DNA from: Enoplosus armatus
Lineage: Eukaryota; Chordata; Actinopteri; Centrarchiformes; Enoplosidae
Direction: 5' to 3'
DNA: 64,000 nucleotides
NCBI RefSeq assembly: GCF_043641665.1
Contig: NC_092190.1
Span: 24,816,010-24,880,009, forward strand
The notes under the pieces were generated by a model. It was given only the letters and a program-made list of their open reading frames with translations. It was not told where the DNA came from and did no database searches. Of the stretch, positions 22,218-33,284 are shown one piece after another (within the stretch, counting starts at the first letter, position 1; each line of letters begins with the position of its first letter). The position numbers were made by a program, and so were the translations under genes.

Positions 22218-25200
22218 ACGGGTCAGCAGCGAGTGTCCTTTCCTCTAATCAGTATGGAGCGTGCTCAGACCGTCTCCCTGCTGTGACATCATCGCTCAGG
22301 CTGCAGTCCACTAATCACAGCGCTAATGACAGCATGCTAACGACATGCTAACAGCAGCAGGTCTTGACAAGTCAAATGACGGGTTTAAACACACACAGTC
22401 ACATGACTGCTTCTGCTTGTTTTTGCTCCCACCAGGCATCTGTCTCTCTGCCTGCCTGTCTGTCTGTCTCTCTGTCTGTCTGTCTGTCTGCCTGTCTCTC
22501 TGTCTGCCTGCCAGCCTATCTCTCTCTCTGTCTGTCTCTCTGCCTGCTTGTCTGTCTCTCTGCCTGCCTGTCTGTCTCTCTGTCTGCCTGTCTCTCTCTC
22601 TGTCTGCCTGTCTCTCTCTCTGTCTGCCTACCTGCCTCTCTGCCTGCCTGTCTCTCTCTCTGTCTGCCTACCTGCCTCTCTGCCTGCCTGTCTGTCTGTC
22701 TCTCTGTCTGCCTGCCAATCTCTCTCTCTCTCTGTCTCTCTGCCTGCCTGTCTGTCTGTCTCTGTCTGCCTGCCAGCCTATCTCTCTCTCTGTCTCTCTG
22801 TCTCTCTGCCTGCCTGTCTGTCTGTCTCTGTCTGCCTGCCAACCTATCTCTCTCTCTGTCTGCCTGCCAGCCTCTCTGCCTGCCTGCCTGCCTGTCTCTC
22901 TGTCTGTCTCTCTGCCTGTCTGTCTCTCTGTCTGCCTGCCAGCCTATCTCTCTCTCTGTCTGTCTCTCTGCCTGCCTGTCTCTCTCTCTGTCTGCCTGTC
23001 TCTCTCTCTGTCTGCCTACCTGCCTCTCTGCCTGCCTGTCTGTCTCTCTGTCTGCCTGTCTGTCTCTCTGCCTGCCTGTCTGTCTCTCTGCCTGTTTACA
23101 AATGAAAAAAGAGTGGACTTACTGTTGGGATGAAACATGTCGCAGGTGAACCTCATCTTAGGAGGACTGAGAGGATAGTCGGAGGGAAAACTGAGGACGG
23201 CCGGAAACACTCCACCTTCAAAACATGTATCCTGAGGACCCCTGAGACACAGAGACAGCAGCGTCAGCTTCTTCCAGCTCTTCACACAACGCAGAACAAC
23301 TTCATCTGAAACACTGACCAGCCAGAAAACAGGACGCGAGAGGGCGGCGTTATAAATCACTGGTTTTCAAAGTCAGGTTCTAGGGTTCCTTTAGGAGGTT
23401 CTAGTGGTCGCTGAGCTGGTTCTAGAGGTTGTTCAGATGGTTTTAGTGGTCAGCGCAGAGGCTCCAACAGTCCTTTAGGAGGGTCTAGGGTTCCTTTAGG
23501 TGGTCCTAGCTGTACTTTAGGAGATTTTAGCAGCCCTTTAGGAGGTTCTTGTGTTCACAGAGGAGGGTCTACTTGGCGTTTAGTGTATTTTAGGTGGTGG
23601 TAGTACATGTTAATGCTCTCCACAGACGAGGAGAACTGAAGGTGCTCTGGAGGGTCGTGGTAGAACAACATCTTTCTCTTTCTACTTTCATTCATGGCTC
23701 ATCTGTATGTAATCAAGGTGCTCCAGTGAGGTTCCAGAGTCAGTACTGGATCAGTGTCAGAGTGTATTTTTATCATCGTGGTGTGTCGAGTATCTCGCAG
23801 CTGATTGGTGATGATCAGACTTCAGATGGTTTGAATATCTGCTCACAGTCCACCTTCCTTCCCTGAGCTGATCTGATCTTTTATCATCTATCTGTATATT
23901 ATTTCTGACTCTCTGCTTCACCTCCTCCTCCTCCTCCTCCATCAGTTAAACAGATGACTGACCACACAAACAACCACAGTCATTGGCTATCTGCTCGGCC
24001 AATCAGCAGAGAGTCTGAGACGGGTGTTTTATCAGCCAGCCAACAAAACAAACTGATATAAATACCTGAACACAGAGTTCACCGTCTGAGACAGTTTGTC
24101 TGTTTGACAGATGAAACAGTTCAGTGTGAAACCAGATACAGACGAACTCTCTGTAATTAATGTCACACTAAAGCACCGCCCAGCGGTGGTCAACCTGAAT
24201 TTGACTTGAGGACATTAAAGAGTACCTAAATTAGAGCTGCAACGATTAGTCGATCGGCAGAAAATTACTTGGTAACAATTTTTAAAATTGATTTATAATT
24301 GTTTAATTAAAACCATTTGTTTCCAGTTTCGGCTTTTCTCTGCTTTCTCTCAGTAAACTGAATCTCTGGGTGGAATGGGTTTTGGACTGTTGGTCGGGCA
24401 AAACAAGACATCAATCATCAATCAACTCATTAACTGATAATGAAAACAATCATCAGTCGCAGCACTAATAATGACTGAATCAGATCTGTTGACCCACCCG
24501 CAGTGGATCAGCTGATCTCCTGAAAACTTTTCTTAACAGGTCAAGACTTGTTTGTTTCTTCTTCTCAGTAAGAGGAACTCTCTCCTGCAGTGTGCCACAA
24601 GCTTCAGTCTTCTCTATTTGTACAAGCTGCCGTTATCAACATGGAATCTATCTCCATTTCTACGCAGACGACACTAAACTCTACATCTCTGCTTCACCTG
24701 ACAAATTTCCTTCATTAAATGAGGACAAAACATCAACTTTGGTTCTCGGGGAAAACGGCCCAAAAGACAGAACCTCATTCCACATCATGGCTAACAATCA
24801 GAGACAAATCTAAGTTTCATCCAAATGGAGCTCAAATTTCAACCAAATTTCCAGAAAATGATGAAAGAAAAACGTGACTTGCTGCTTGTTTCCATCCACT
24901 GCTGCTGTTCCAATGCTCACATTGGAGTCGCTGACGCCACAGGATGTAATCTTTGCTCAAAAAATGACTTAAACGATATTGATCAATTATTAAAATAGAG
25001 AGCTCAAATTATTATCATTAATTTCAACCATCGGTTTAAGGATCTGGTCTTCTCTTAACTTTACTGATGTTGTCACTGTCAGAGCAAATAAAAGAGAAAT
25101 AAAACATCAAAGTCGTGTAACTCTGGAGCATCTGACGGGAGTCACATCTCAGGACTGTCTCAGGTAATTATGGGATGTGGTGGCGGTGATGTCAGACTGA

Positions 25201-28200
25201 GCAGGAATGTGGACGAGCTGCAGGTTCAATTGAAGGGCAGACTGAAGCTGCTGGCACGCCAACAACAACAACAACAACAACAAAAACCACCACCACCGCA
25301 GGCTCAATCACAGCTAATGATGAAGACAGCCAGCTGCTGTCTTCACTGACATCACGTTCACTGCAGCTTCTCTCAACTGACTGGAAATGACTTCATTAAA
25401 TATCCAAAATCTAGAAGCATAAGTTTTCCTGCTGGACTCAAGATGTCTCCTCCTTCACTGTGAAGTCCATCCTCAGTGTGTGTGTGCTGGAGGCTTCATG
25501 TTTCCACATCACACTTGTATAAGCTAAATATTGAACCATATTTGTGATGTCACACATCACGCTTGTAGGCCGCTCGAAAACAGACGTCTGTGTCAAACAT
25601 CCGACTGTAGGACCAAGAAGAACAGGAGGAGGACGTGGGGGGACTTTAAGAAGCTGAACATAATGTCAGATACAAAATGAGATCTTTGATTCAACATCAC
25701 TGAAATGATCTTTAGTTAAAGATTTAGTCCTGTTGAGCTCTTTGTGTGTCAGATCTGTGAGTGACGGAGCAGCGACACCTGCTGGTCACATCCACCATCA
25801 CACCAGCAGCTGGGAATATACACTACAAATATATTAATGTTAAAAATGAACAACTGACGGATGAAGTGTCACAGTGTCTAAAGTTGAAGCTGATAATATG
25901 ACAGCAGGATCAATAGTGTAACAGAGGACAATGAGCTGCAGCCTCGTGCTCACTGCTGGACGCTGGCTGCCTGTTGTTTTCAAGAAAATATGATATTTTA
26001 TGTTATTTTCTGTTCCGTTGACTTGTTCTGCAGGTGACGTCACACAGTCACATCAGGATACTGAGGTAGAAACCAGAACAACAGAAGAGTTCATCCACAG
26101 CTCTCCAACAGAAACTGTTCAGATAGTTTCCATCAGATTATTTTAACAAGTAAAATGATATTTCCTTCCTAACCTACAATCGTTGTTTTTCTGAATGGAG
26201 TCTGGAGGTCACTGACAGCTGGCAGACAATCAGTGTGACTCATCATGTTTACAAGTTGTTCTGCCTGATCACATGTTTGTTACCATAGTGACGATCTGAA
26301 ACTGGACCAAACACCTCCTTCATGTATTAACTGTGTACTCACATGATGAGAGCCTCCCATTCAAAGAAGTTCTCCTCATTGGCTGGACCTGCACAAAACA
26401 AACACACGCTGCTTATTGGTCCACGGATTCAGACTCCGGCTCACCTTCCCCTTCACCTGCTCCTCTGATTGGCCTGTGCCTTCAGGACCTGCCGCTCCGC
26501 TGCCCAATCCCTGCCTGCCACATGTTAAAGCCCCTCCTGACGTCACACAGACAGCGCTGTCCACACTGACTCTGCCTTTGATAATGGCCATCAGTAACAG
26601 AATGTGTCATATCATTTCGTTATGAATTGATTTCTTCTTTGGTTTCGACAGAAAAGGGTTAAGAGGTGTGCGAGTTAAAAACAAAAGTTTGATTTTTTTA
26701 CGTCTGTGACGTATTCTACAGATACAGTGAAATGTGTGTGATGTTGCACGCATGGCGTCAATACGACTGTCAACAGATCATTCTCCCTGTCTCTCCGAAT
26801 AGATGACACGCGCTGCAGACGCACCTGAGACACCTGTGACACCTGAGACACGCCGCTCATTCAAGTGTTACTGGGACAGTCCTTTAGTTAGCTCTCAGTT
26901 ACTGGGACAGTCCTTTAGTTAGCTCTCAGTTACTGGGACGGTCCTCTCGTTAGCTCTCAGTTACTGGGACGGTCCTCTGGTTAGCTCTCAGTTACTGGGA
27001 CGGTCCTCTGGTTAGCTCTCAGTTACTGGGACGGTCCTCTGGTTAGCTCTCAGTTACTGGGACGGTCCTTTAGTTAGCTCTCAGTTACTGGGATGGTCCT
27101 TTAGTTAGCTCTCAGTTACTGGGACGGTCCTCTGGTTAGCTCTCAGTTACTGGGACGGTCCTTTAGTTAGCTCTCAGTTACTGGGACGGTCCTCTGGTTA
27201 GCTCTCAGTTACTGGGATGGTCCTTTAGTTAGCTCTCAGTTACTGGGATGGTCCTTTAGTTAGCTCTCAGTTACTGGGACGGTCCTCTGGTTAGCTCTCA
27301 GTTACTGGGACGGTCCTTTAGTTAGGATCACTGGCTTAAACTGTGGGTTTGTTTACTACGCTTGTGATCATATGACCCGTCCAGCTGTTTTACTGATGTC
27401 ACCTGTTCACGTCTCAGCAGCAAAGTGAAGCCTCAAGTCTGAACAGACTAACTGCGGCATGAACATCTCTGAGATCACATTATGAGTACGGCAGCAATAT
27501 TTAGTGGATTAATCAATTAATAGATCCAAAAGAAATAATCAGCAACTATTCAGTTAATGAATTATCACGTATGTCATTTTTCACACATAAATGTTCTAAA
27601 TTCCGGATTAAACTTAAAATCTTTTTAGACTAACAGGCCACTGGGCTTCAGGAAACTGTGACAGCACTTTATAGATGAAATAATTAATTGATTAATGGAG
27701 AAGATAATCATCAAATTCATTAAGCATGAAAACAAGTATTAGCTGAAGCTTCAATCAGGACTCAGCTGAACGCATCCTCATGTTAAAGTATCAGACAGTC
27801 TCACCTGCAACGATCCCCTCCGGTGGGTTCAGGGTCAGCTCTGAAACACAGAACACAAGGTGGAGTCAGGCTGTGACCTCGGACATCTGTTCTAACATGC
27901 AACAGTAAAAACTACAGTGGTGGGCGTAACAGCTGCTAACATGCTAACACTGACTAGCTAACAGCACAACGAACACCACATTTCAGCACATTCTCGGTGA
28001 ACAAACACGTATCATCATAACCTCAACCTAATTATGGTTATATCAATACTAATCTGTTAAAACAGTTAAATATTAATCTAATATTGAGGCTAATCCTCCA
28101 AGCTAACCTCGTAGGCAAGGCTAGCCCCGGTATACTTCAGGTACACCAAACTCCATTCAAAAAACAAAGAAAATAAAGAGTATCAGAGTGTAACAAATAA

Positions 28201-28723
28201 TAAATATTGTCGCTGTGTAGAACTAGGGTTTCCTAACCCGTAATGAAATCTAATCTTTATTTCGGTATACAAACAATGACTGTACTGTAGACTGTTTATG
28301 GTAAATTAAGCTTAGTATCGGAAAGAGATCGCCTATTTTCAAAATTACATCATTACCGTCTACGAACATTCTAGAGAGCGCTGACGAGCTACACAAACAA
28401 ATTACATAATGTGATATGTTACCGCGGTGAATGCTACTGAGTGAGTCAAAATGATATAATTCAAATTACATTTTTACCATACTTTTCGATCTATGTTGCA
28501 ATACATGAGCGACACTGCAGAGGAGCAGAGAAACACTAAACCAGCAGATTCTTTAATGGAAATTGGTGCAGGAGGATTACGGGCTCTCACGGGACTATTA
28601 GCTTAGCCTGTTTGCTAACTTTACAGGTTCTCCCATTGGCTGAAGGCGGTGTTACGACGCGGCTGGTTTGGTTCACTCACGTTTATACTCGGCCATGAGT
28701 CTCTTCAGCGCGGTGCCGGCCAT
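20818..28723 (-). CDS. ube2g2: UBE2G2, ubiquitin-conjugating enzyme E2 G2, complete (6 coding exons, 165 aa)
   Basis: The exons in transcript order are 28723-28681, 27840-27805, 26388-26343, 23241-23123, 21417-21277 and 20930-20818. They total 498 bp, equal to 165 codons plus TAG, the same length as human UBE2G2. The product starts [14 protein letters not shown] and ends KIVRKSLGL. It carries the E2 core with the HPN motif, the catalytic Cys at residue 89 in [15 protein letters not shown], and the acidic loop [10 protein letters not shown] typical of the Ubc7/G2 group. The enzyme takes ubiquitin from E1 and builds mainly Lys48 chains with ER ligases such as gp78/AMFR in ERAD, which is family knowledge. 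The start ATG has G at -3 and +4. No defect is visible. Confidence 0.97.
21277..21417 (-). CDS. ube2g2: ube2g2 coding exon 5 (active-site cysteine)
   Basis: Encodes [20 protein letters not shown], then [20 protein letters not shown]. It holds catalytic Cys89 and the G2-type acidic loop. The donor is GTACCA. Confidence 0.97.
22121..22217 (+). repeat. (GT)n-(GCT)n-(GAT)n compound microsatellite
   Basis: About 30 GT copies are followed by GCT and GAT copies. The Cys/Val- and Ala/Asp-rich frames are artefacts. Confidence 0.95.
22438..23096 (+). repeat. CTGT/CTCT/CTGC polypyrimidine tract
   Basis: A 660-bp tract of TCTGTCTC, TGCC and TGTC words with higher-order duplications (for example GCCTGCCAGCCTATCTCTC recurs). 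It is open in all frames as Leu/Ser/Cys/Pro. It is purine-rich on the ube2g2 sense strand and ends 27 bp from the exon 4 donor. Confidence 0.95.
23123..23241 (-). CDS. ube2g2: ube2g2 coding exon 4
   Basis: Encodes [19 protein letters not shown], then [18 protein letters not shown]. The donor GTAAGT is followed within 30 bp by a 660-bp purine-rich tract (sense strand). Confidence 0.96.
23370..23590 (+). repeat. Degenerate TTTAGGAGGTTCTAG repeat
   Basis: Several imperfect copies of CCTTTAGGAGGTTCTAG-like units with variable spacing, probably a decayed minisatellite. Confidence 0.55.
24231..24468 (+). mobile_element. MITE-like repeat with GCTGCAACGATTA ends, copy 1
   Basis: The left end TTAGAGCTGCAACGATTAGT and the right end ATCATCAGTCGCAGCACTAA form an imperfect inverted pair. 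The interior GGGCAAAACAAGACAT is shared with the copy at 63076-63478. The family is common in fish genomes. No transposase is present. Confidence 0.6.
24585..24730 (+). mobile_element. LINE reverse-transcriptase fragment
   Basis: Translates with a weakened VPQ-type strand and then [15 protein letters not shown], which contains the YADD catalytic motif of non-LTR reverse transcriptases. The region is only about 150 bp and is a dead fragment in ube2g2 intron 3. Confidence 0.65.
26343..26388 (-). CDS. ube2g2: ube2g2 coding exon 3 (46 bp)
   Basis: Encodes [16 protein letters not shown] across its split ends, with acceptor GTGCAG and donor GTGAGT. Confidence 0.96.
26867..27326 (+). repeat. 31-bp minisatellite, 14.8 copies
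   Basis: The unit begins GTTACTGGGACGGTCCTCTG and ends GTTAGCTCTCA. Copy starts at 26867 and 27301 are exactly 14 x 31 bp apart. Variation is limited to a few positions (GACAG/GACGG/GATGG and TTTAG/TCTGG), so the array is young. Confidence 0.95.
27495..27755 (+). mobile_element. AT-rich inverted-end fish repeat, copy 2 (decayed)
   Basis: AATCAATTAATAGATCC near the left and GATTAATGGAGAAGATAATC near the right resemble the family at 24231-24468. It is more diverged, and its ends are not sharply defined. Confidence 0.45.
27805..27840 (-). CDS. ube2g2: ube2g2 coding exon 2 (36 bp)
   Basis: A short exon encoding [13 protein letters not shown] across its split ends, with acceptor TTTCAG and donor GTGAGA. 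Confidence 0.96.
27841..28680 (-). other. ube2g2 intron 1
   Basis: About 840 bp with no repeat that I can name with confidence and no exon. Confidence 0.6.
28681..28723 (-). CDS. ube2g2: ube2g2 coding exon 1
   Basis: Encodes [14 protein letters not shown] plus one base before GTGAGT. The start context is GCGATGG. Confidence 0.96.
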
Positions 28724-28870
28724 CGCGGTTTAACGGAGACAAACCGCAAAACAAAAATCAGCTTCGAGTTTCACTTTTTTACTCCTTCAACGAAACTGTC
28801 ACCACAGCTGATTCAACGCGCATGCTCAGATCGTGATTTCCAGTCGCGTGTCAGCTGACAGCGCCCCCTG
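28724..28870 (-). promoter_or_regulatory. Likely ube2g2 promoter/5' UTR with NRF-1-like site
   Basis: This is the sequence just upstream of the start codon. It is locally CpG-rich and contains CGCGCATGC at 28817-28825, close to the NRF-1 consensus GCGCATGCGC. No TATA box is seen at a plausible distance, which fits a housekeeping promoter. The transcription start was not determined. Confidence 0.45.
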
Positions 28871-29829
28871 CTGACAAACTGCAACAACAGCTCCACCAGA
28901 AAACATGTTCTCAATATTCAGTCAAAGAAGCGACAAAATAATCCAGTACACGGAAATGTACTGCATTTCAATTGTACCTCAGTGAAAGTACCTAAGTATT
29001 ATCAGCAAAATGTAAAGTGTCAAAAGTAAAAGTACTCGTTGAGTAGTACGGCTGAAGCTGCTTTACTTACAGCAAACAAAGGATGTGGAGCGGATCAAAA
29101 CCCTCCTGGATCCAGATCCTCCAGACTGACTCGGGACATTCTGTTAAACTGAGGCAGTCAGTATTTATTGTAAGTTAATGAGAGTAAAACCACATTCATG
29201 TTATATTAACAAGAAAAGAGACAATAAACGGCCGAGCTCATGTTTCTGTATTTATTTATTTATTTGTCTTTCCAATGTTTCAGTCACAACCAAAGATAAT
29301 AAAATGTTCATGTTTTATATTGAATTCATTTATACCAGTATTTTACATCGTTACTATTGCTGCTCATTACATTGTTATATTTTCATATGACATAAAAGCT
29401 GATATATGGAAACATATATTTAATAATAAAAACAATACCATTCCTCCTGCAGTGTCCTTCCAGCTGTTTCTCTGTCATCTACCTGCACGAGATTCATTTA
29501 TTTCATTTTATTTTTTTCTATTTTCGTTTTAAGCGTCAAACATTTACAGTCACTTGTTTCTACACATTTAATTAGAGAAACCTTCTAACTTTTCTCAAAC
29601 ATGATTCATTAATACTGATGTTCATTTGAAGAGATTGTGTTTAATTTGATTTTAACGATGTTTTCATCATCTGCACATTATGAAATCATTTGCATTTACA
29701 TCATGTTATTGTTTATATTGAATTATTATATGAACATGTAACACTGTTTGATCACTTCTGCCTGAAAGAGTTCAGAATGAAAAACAGAAATGCTTCTTTC
29801 TTATTTTGTCCATGAGCACGTTCTCATGT
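28871..29829. other. Intergenic: ube2g2 promoter side to olfactory receptor 3' end
   Basis: AT-rich, with a stepwise-type fragment at 28960-29050. The stretch 29160-29829 would hold the olfactory receptor 3' UTR. No other feature was recognised. Confidence 0.55.
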
Positions 29830-30795
29830 TCAGGACTCATCGATTCTCCGGCAGCTCAGCAGCCGCTTCACGTGTCTGAAGATCTCCTTCATCTTCAGTC
29901 CGTAGACCACCGGGTTCAGCACGGTCGGGACCACCACCACCAGCACGGAGGTGACGATGGACGCGGCCGGTTCGCTCTCGGCCTGCAGCCGGCGGTGCAG
30001 CAGCTCGAAGGCGGTGCTGAGCGAATAGTTTAAGAAGACCAGCAGGTGAGGCAGACAGGTGTGCAGCGCTTTGCTGCTGAAGGCCCGCGAGCGGCGCAGA
30101 CAGATGGAGAGGATCCTGCCGTAGGAGAAGAGCACGAAGGCGGCGGGCAGGAAGACGGTGGCCGCGGAGCACAGCAGTCCGTACACTTCGCTCAGCAGCA
30201 CCGCGCCGCCGCCGCCGCCGCAGCTCAGGCTGACGAAGCTGTAGACGTCGCAGTAGATTCTGTTGAGACGCCAGCGGCAGAGCGGCAGGCGGCTGGCCAG
30301 CAGCACCGCGCCGCCCACCAGGGCGGCGGGCAGCAGCCAGCAGAGCAGCAGCAGCGCCGCTACAGCGGCAGGAGACACCAGCGCGGCATAGCGCAGCGGG
30401 CGGCAGATGGACAGGTAGCGGTCCAAGGCCATGGCCGACAGCAGCATGAAGCTGGAGCCTCCCAGAGAGTACAGCACGAAGGCCTGACACAGACACACCG
30501 AGCGGGACACCTGCACGAAGCCGCGGCGCGACAGCAGCTCGGACAGAACTTTGGGATAAACCGCCGTGCTGGCGGCAAGAGAGTTCAGCAGAACCGCCGC
30601 CACGAAGGCGAACATCGGCCGACGAAGGCTTCGCTGAGAACAGATGAGATAAACCACCAGAGAGTCACTGAACAACACGAAGACATACACTGCAAAAAAC
30701 AAGAAGAAGAAGAGCAAACTGTGGTCAGACAGCGGCACGAGACCGTCCAGGGTCAGTGACGTCACTGAGGTCACGTTAGACTCTGCTGACCTCAT
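29830..30795 (-). CDS. Olfactory receptor, intact single-exon GPCR (321 aa)
   Basis: An uninterrupted frame with seven hydrophobic segments, at about residues 27-51, 59-80, 101-121, 143-166, 200-228, 246-266 and 278-300. Family marks are an N-terminal glycosylation site (NVT at 7-9), MALDRY at 122-127 (the MAYDRY motif), extracellular-loop cysteines at 173, 182 and 192 in the order typical of odorant receptors, KALHTCLPHL at 242-251 before TM6, and PTVLNPVVYGLKMKEI in TM7. The gene is GC-rich against AT-rich flanks. Odd points are a run of five glycines (193-197) right after Cys192, coded by a CCG-type triplet run, and Leu in place of Tyr in MAYDRY. It is expected to act in olfactory neuron cilia through Golf. 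The ligand and subfamily are unknown. It is a lone receptor in this window. Confidence 0.93.
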   Translation of the reverse strand: MRSAESNVTSVTSLTLDGLVPLSDHSLLFFFLFFAVYVFVLFSDSLVVYLICSQRSLRRPMFAFVAAVLLNSLAASTAVYPKVLSELLSRRGFVQVSRSVCLCQAFVLYSLGGSSFMLLSAMALDRYLSICRPLRYAALVSPAAVAALLLLCWLLPAALVGGAVLLASRLPLCRWRLNRIYCDVYSFVSLSCGGGGGAVLLSEVYGLLCSAATVFLPAAFVLFSYGRILSICLRRSRAFSSKALHTCLPHLLVFLNYSLSTAFELLHRRLQAESEPAASIVTSVLVVVVPTVLNPVVYGLKMKEIFRHVKRLLSCRRIDES

Positions 30796-31755
30796 GAGGG
30801 GACAGAAAACAACAAGAACAACAAGAAAACATCCAGAGAAGAAGAAACTGCCACTGACTGACTAATCAAGTTCAATCAGTCAGAATGCACCAGTTTAAAG
30901 ACGCAGTGACATCATTATAGAAAACATGTATAAAACATATGTAAAACATGTATAAAACATATAGAAAACGCATGAGTTGATCATCAGCGAGAGACAGACT
31001 GAAGACAAACTGTCCGTCTGTTTCCTGTCACTGTTTTTATCAGACAGCCTTCGTCCTCAGTGGAGCTCATTAAACACGTCAGAGGACACGTCCACATCAG
31101 AACACGTCCTTTAACTCAGGAAGACACGTAAAATAACACGAACGCCATCATTTCATTCATGCACTCATTGGACAAATTCATTAAGAGACAGTTTTAGGAG
31201 ATTTTGGTTTTGTTTATTGGAAACATTTCAGGTGCAAGTTAATGATATTTATTCATTAATCAGGCTTAGAGATACACCGGGTGTTGAATCACTTAACGGA
31301 TTTTAATTATATGAAAGAGTTTTACTGAGTAAAATGTACAAAACAACATCACAGGACAACCTGTCTGTTGAGAGGACCGTCAATAGTTCAGAGTGTGAAT
31401 TCAAAGAGAAGCGTCACTAATAACACTCCACTAATAATATGGCACTAATAACCACCAACCTGTCAGTCCTGTCTGACTTCCTGTCTGTGGCTCTCAGCTC
31501 ACAGCCCATTGGTTCCTGCTGAAGATGTAAATCGGCTCAGTCATTCCCTCAAACAGCTGCTCGATGTAGTTTTCATCAAACTAACAGCAGGAAATAGTGC
31601 ATCTATTGGGGACTATTTTCAGCGGCGGATGAAGCCACGTGTGTGTGAGTGTTTGTGGCAGCAGGACGGTGTGTGTGGGACTGAGTCCAGATAAACTACA
31701 GTGTGTGTGTTCATGGTGATGAAGGAAACAACAGTGAGGCTCACTGATGGGTTTT

Positions 31756-31789
<34 letters not shown>

Positions 31790-31934
31790 TATATCAGGCA
31801 GTGATACACACACACACAGCTCTGTTAGTAGAAACATTCATTTATTATCTCCACTTTTACTTTAATTCTAGAAATTTCATGAACCAAGTTTGAGTCTCAT
31901 TTTTAGAGACTGTAAGTGAGACATTTTCGGGTTG

Positions 31935-32340
31935 AGTAAAAGTACTAATACTACACAGTACAAATACTATATATTCTGTCATTAGAGGATTATTCCTCAT
32001 CATTAATGTGAAGCAGGATGTTACTGTTGGAGTTGGTCGAAGTGGAGCTCATTCTGAACTATCAGCTAATGATTATTAGTTCACTGTGGAACCATCAAAT
32101 GTTTTTACAGGAAAAATGACGTCAACCATCAATCAGCTTTCTGTCAATCGACTAATCGATTAATGGACTGATCGTTTCAGCTGGACTTGTATAAACTGTT
32201 ATATATAACAAAACATCATATTTCATAAACTCTTCATATGTTGTATTTTGTAAAGTAACTGCAGCTGTGAAAAGGATGTGCAGTAGAAGTAGAAAGACTC
32301 AAGTAAAGTACAAGTACCTTAAAACTGTATTTAAGTACAG
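31935..32340 (+). repeat. Dispersed stepwise-type fish repeat, copy 2
   Basis: The same left part, interior (ATTAGAGGATTATTCCTCAT and GTGAAGCAGGATGTTACTG) and right end (TACAAGTACCTTAAAACTG) as the copy at 3185-4160, but without the inserted minisatellite. Confidence 0.65.
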
Positions 32341-33284
32341 TCCTGCTGCAGATCTATCTGTGTGTTACAGATATTTTGTAATCCTTCGTGAATTAAACAC
32401 GTCCTGGTTCAGCCTGTAACTGTGTGGCCCTCAGCTGTGGCCGCTGACTGAGCGGTTACCTGGGTGTCAGAGGTCAGAGGTCATCAGCTTTAACAAACAA
32501 CATGTGGATGATGTAATGTTGTGTAACAAGCTGCAGTTTGTCCTGAGAGGACAGACGGACTCTGAGGACCAGTGGGTCTTAATGAGAGCTGATTAAGGAG
32601 CTGCTCTCAGGTGACCTCGTTAACTCACCTGACTCTGGCCAGCTGTCCGTCAACACAAACACAAACACAAACACAAACGCCTGCATGTCAGCAGAGTGTC
32701 AGGCTGCTGTGACAGAACTGATGGGATTATATCACTTCAATAATCAATATGCAGTTATTTATCAGTTTTCAGTGGAAATTCACTGGATTAATTAGCATAT
32801 CATGTTAATTAGCATATCTGTGACATCATCACCTGACAATTTTCACTTACAGGATTTTAAGAAAACCACCATCTTCAAACTCAGTCTGGAGAGAGCAGAA
32901 ATCTCTCAGATCAAATGGCTTAAAAACTGTTTGGAACTCCTGGAATCATTATGGAAATATATTTGGATAGTATTACTTACATATACTTATATATCTTTAC
33001 ACATATTTAAGTAATAATATATTCCTGATGGGGTGTAACTCCAGAGTCACACACTGTCTTGGAAGTCAAGTTTGTTAAGTTCACAATGTTTCACCACATA
33101 AAGATATCGTTTGGGTAACAATGGTAATATTACTGTAAGAATATATACAATATAGATAGAGAACTGGGTTGAAGGGGGGTGATCTTTGTTACAGCTGTGT
33201 TTAATGACGAAGAAAAAAAGAGTCTAACACAGAGACTTTGCTTCTGTAATAAGAGCTGTTCCCATGACAGCAGCTCCGGCCCAT

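Larger units (their letters stand above)
21418..23122 (-). other. ube2g2 intron 4
   Basis: Holds a long (GT)n run at 22121-22180 joined to GCT and GAT runs (to 22217), and a 660-bp polypyrimidine tract at 22438-23096. Nothing coding was seen. Confidence 0.8.
23242..26342 (-). other. ube2g2 intron 3
   Basis: Holds an AT-rich inverted-end element (24231-24468), a decayed reverse-transcriptase fragment (24585-24730), a CAA run (25257-25283) and a degenerate GGTTCTAG-type tandem (23370-23590). No exons were found. Confidence 0.7.
26389..27804 (-). other. ube2g2 intron 2
   Basis: Holds a 31-bp minisatellite (26867-27326) and an AT-rich inverted-end repeat copy (27495-27755). Nothing coding was seen. 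Confidence 0.75.

Noticed and set aside
22345..23149. Leu/Ser/Cys/Pro-rich open frames of 185-262 codons
   Set aside because: Read from the CTGT/CTCT tract inside a UBE2G2 intron. Three overlapping frames are open at once, as expected for a simple repeat.
26867..27326. 31-bp repeats of CRISPR-like length
   Set aside because: Head-to-tail minisatellite without spacers, in an intron.
30046..30759. 237-codon open frame on the plus strand opposite the olfactory receptor
   Set aside because: It mirrors a GC-rich real gene. Its sequence is Gln/Ala/Arg-rich with no family similarity.
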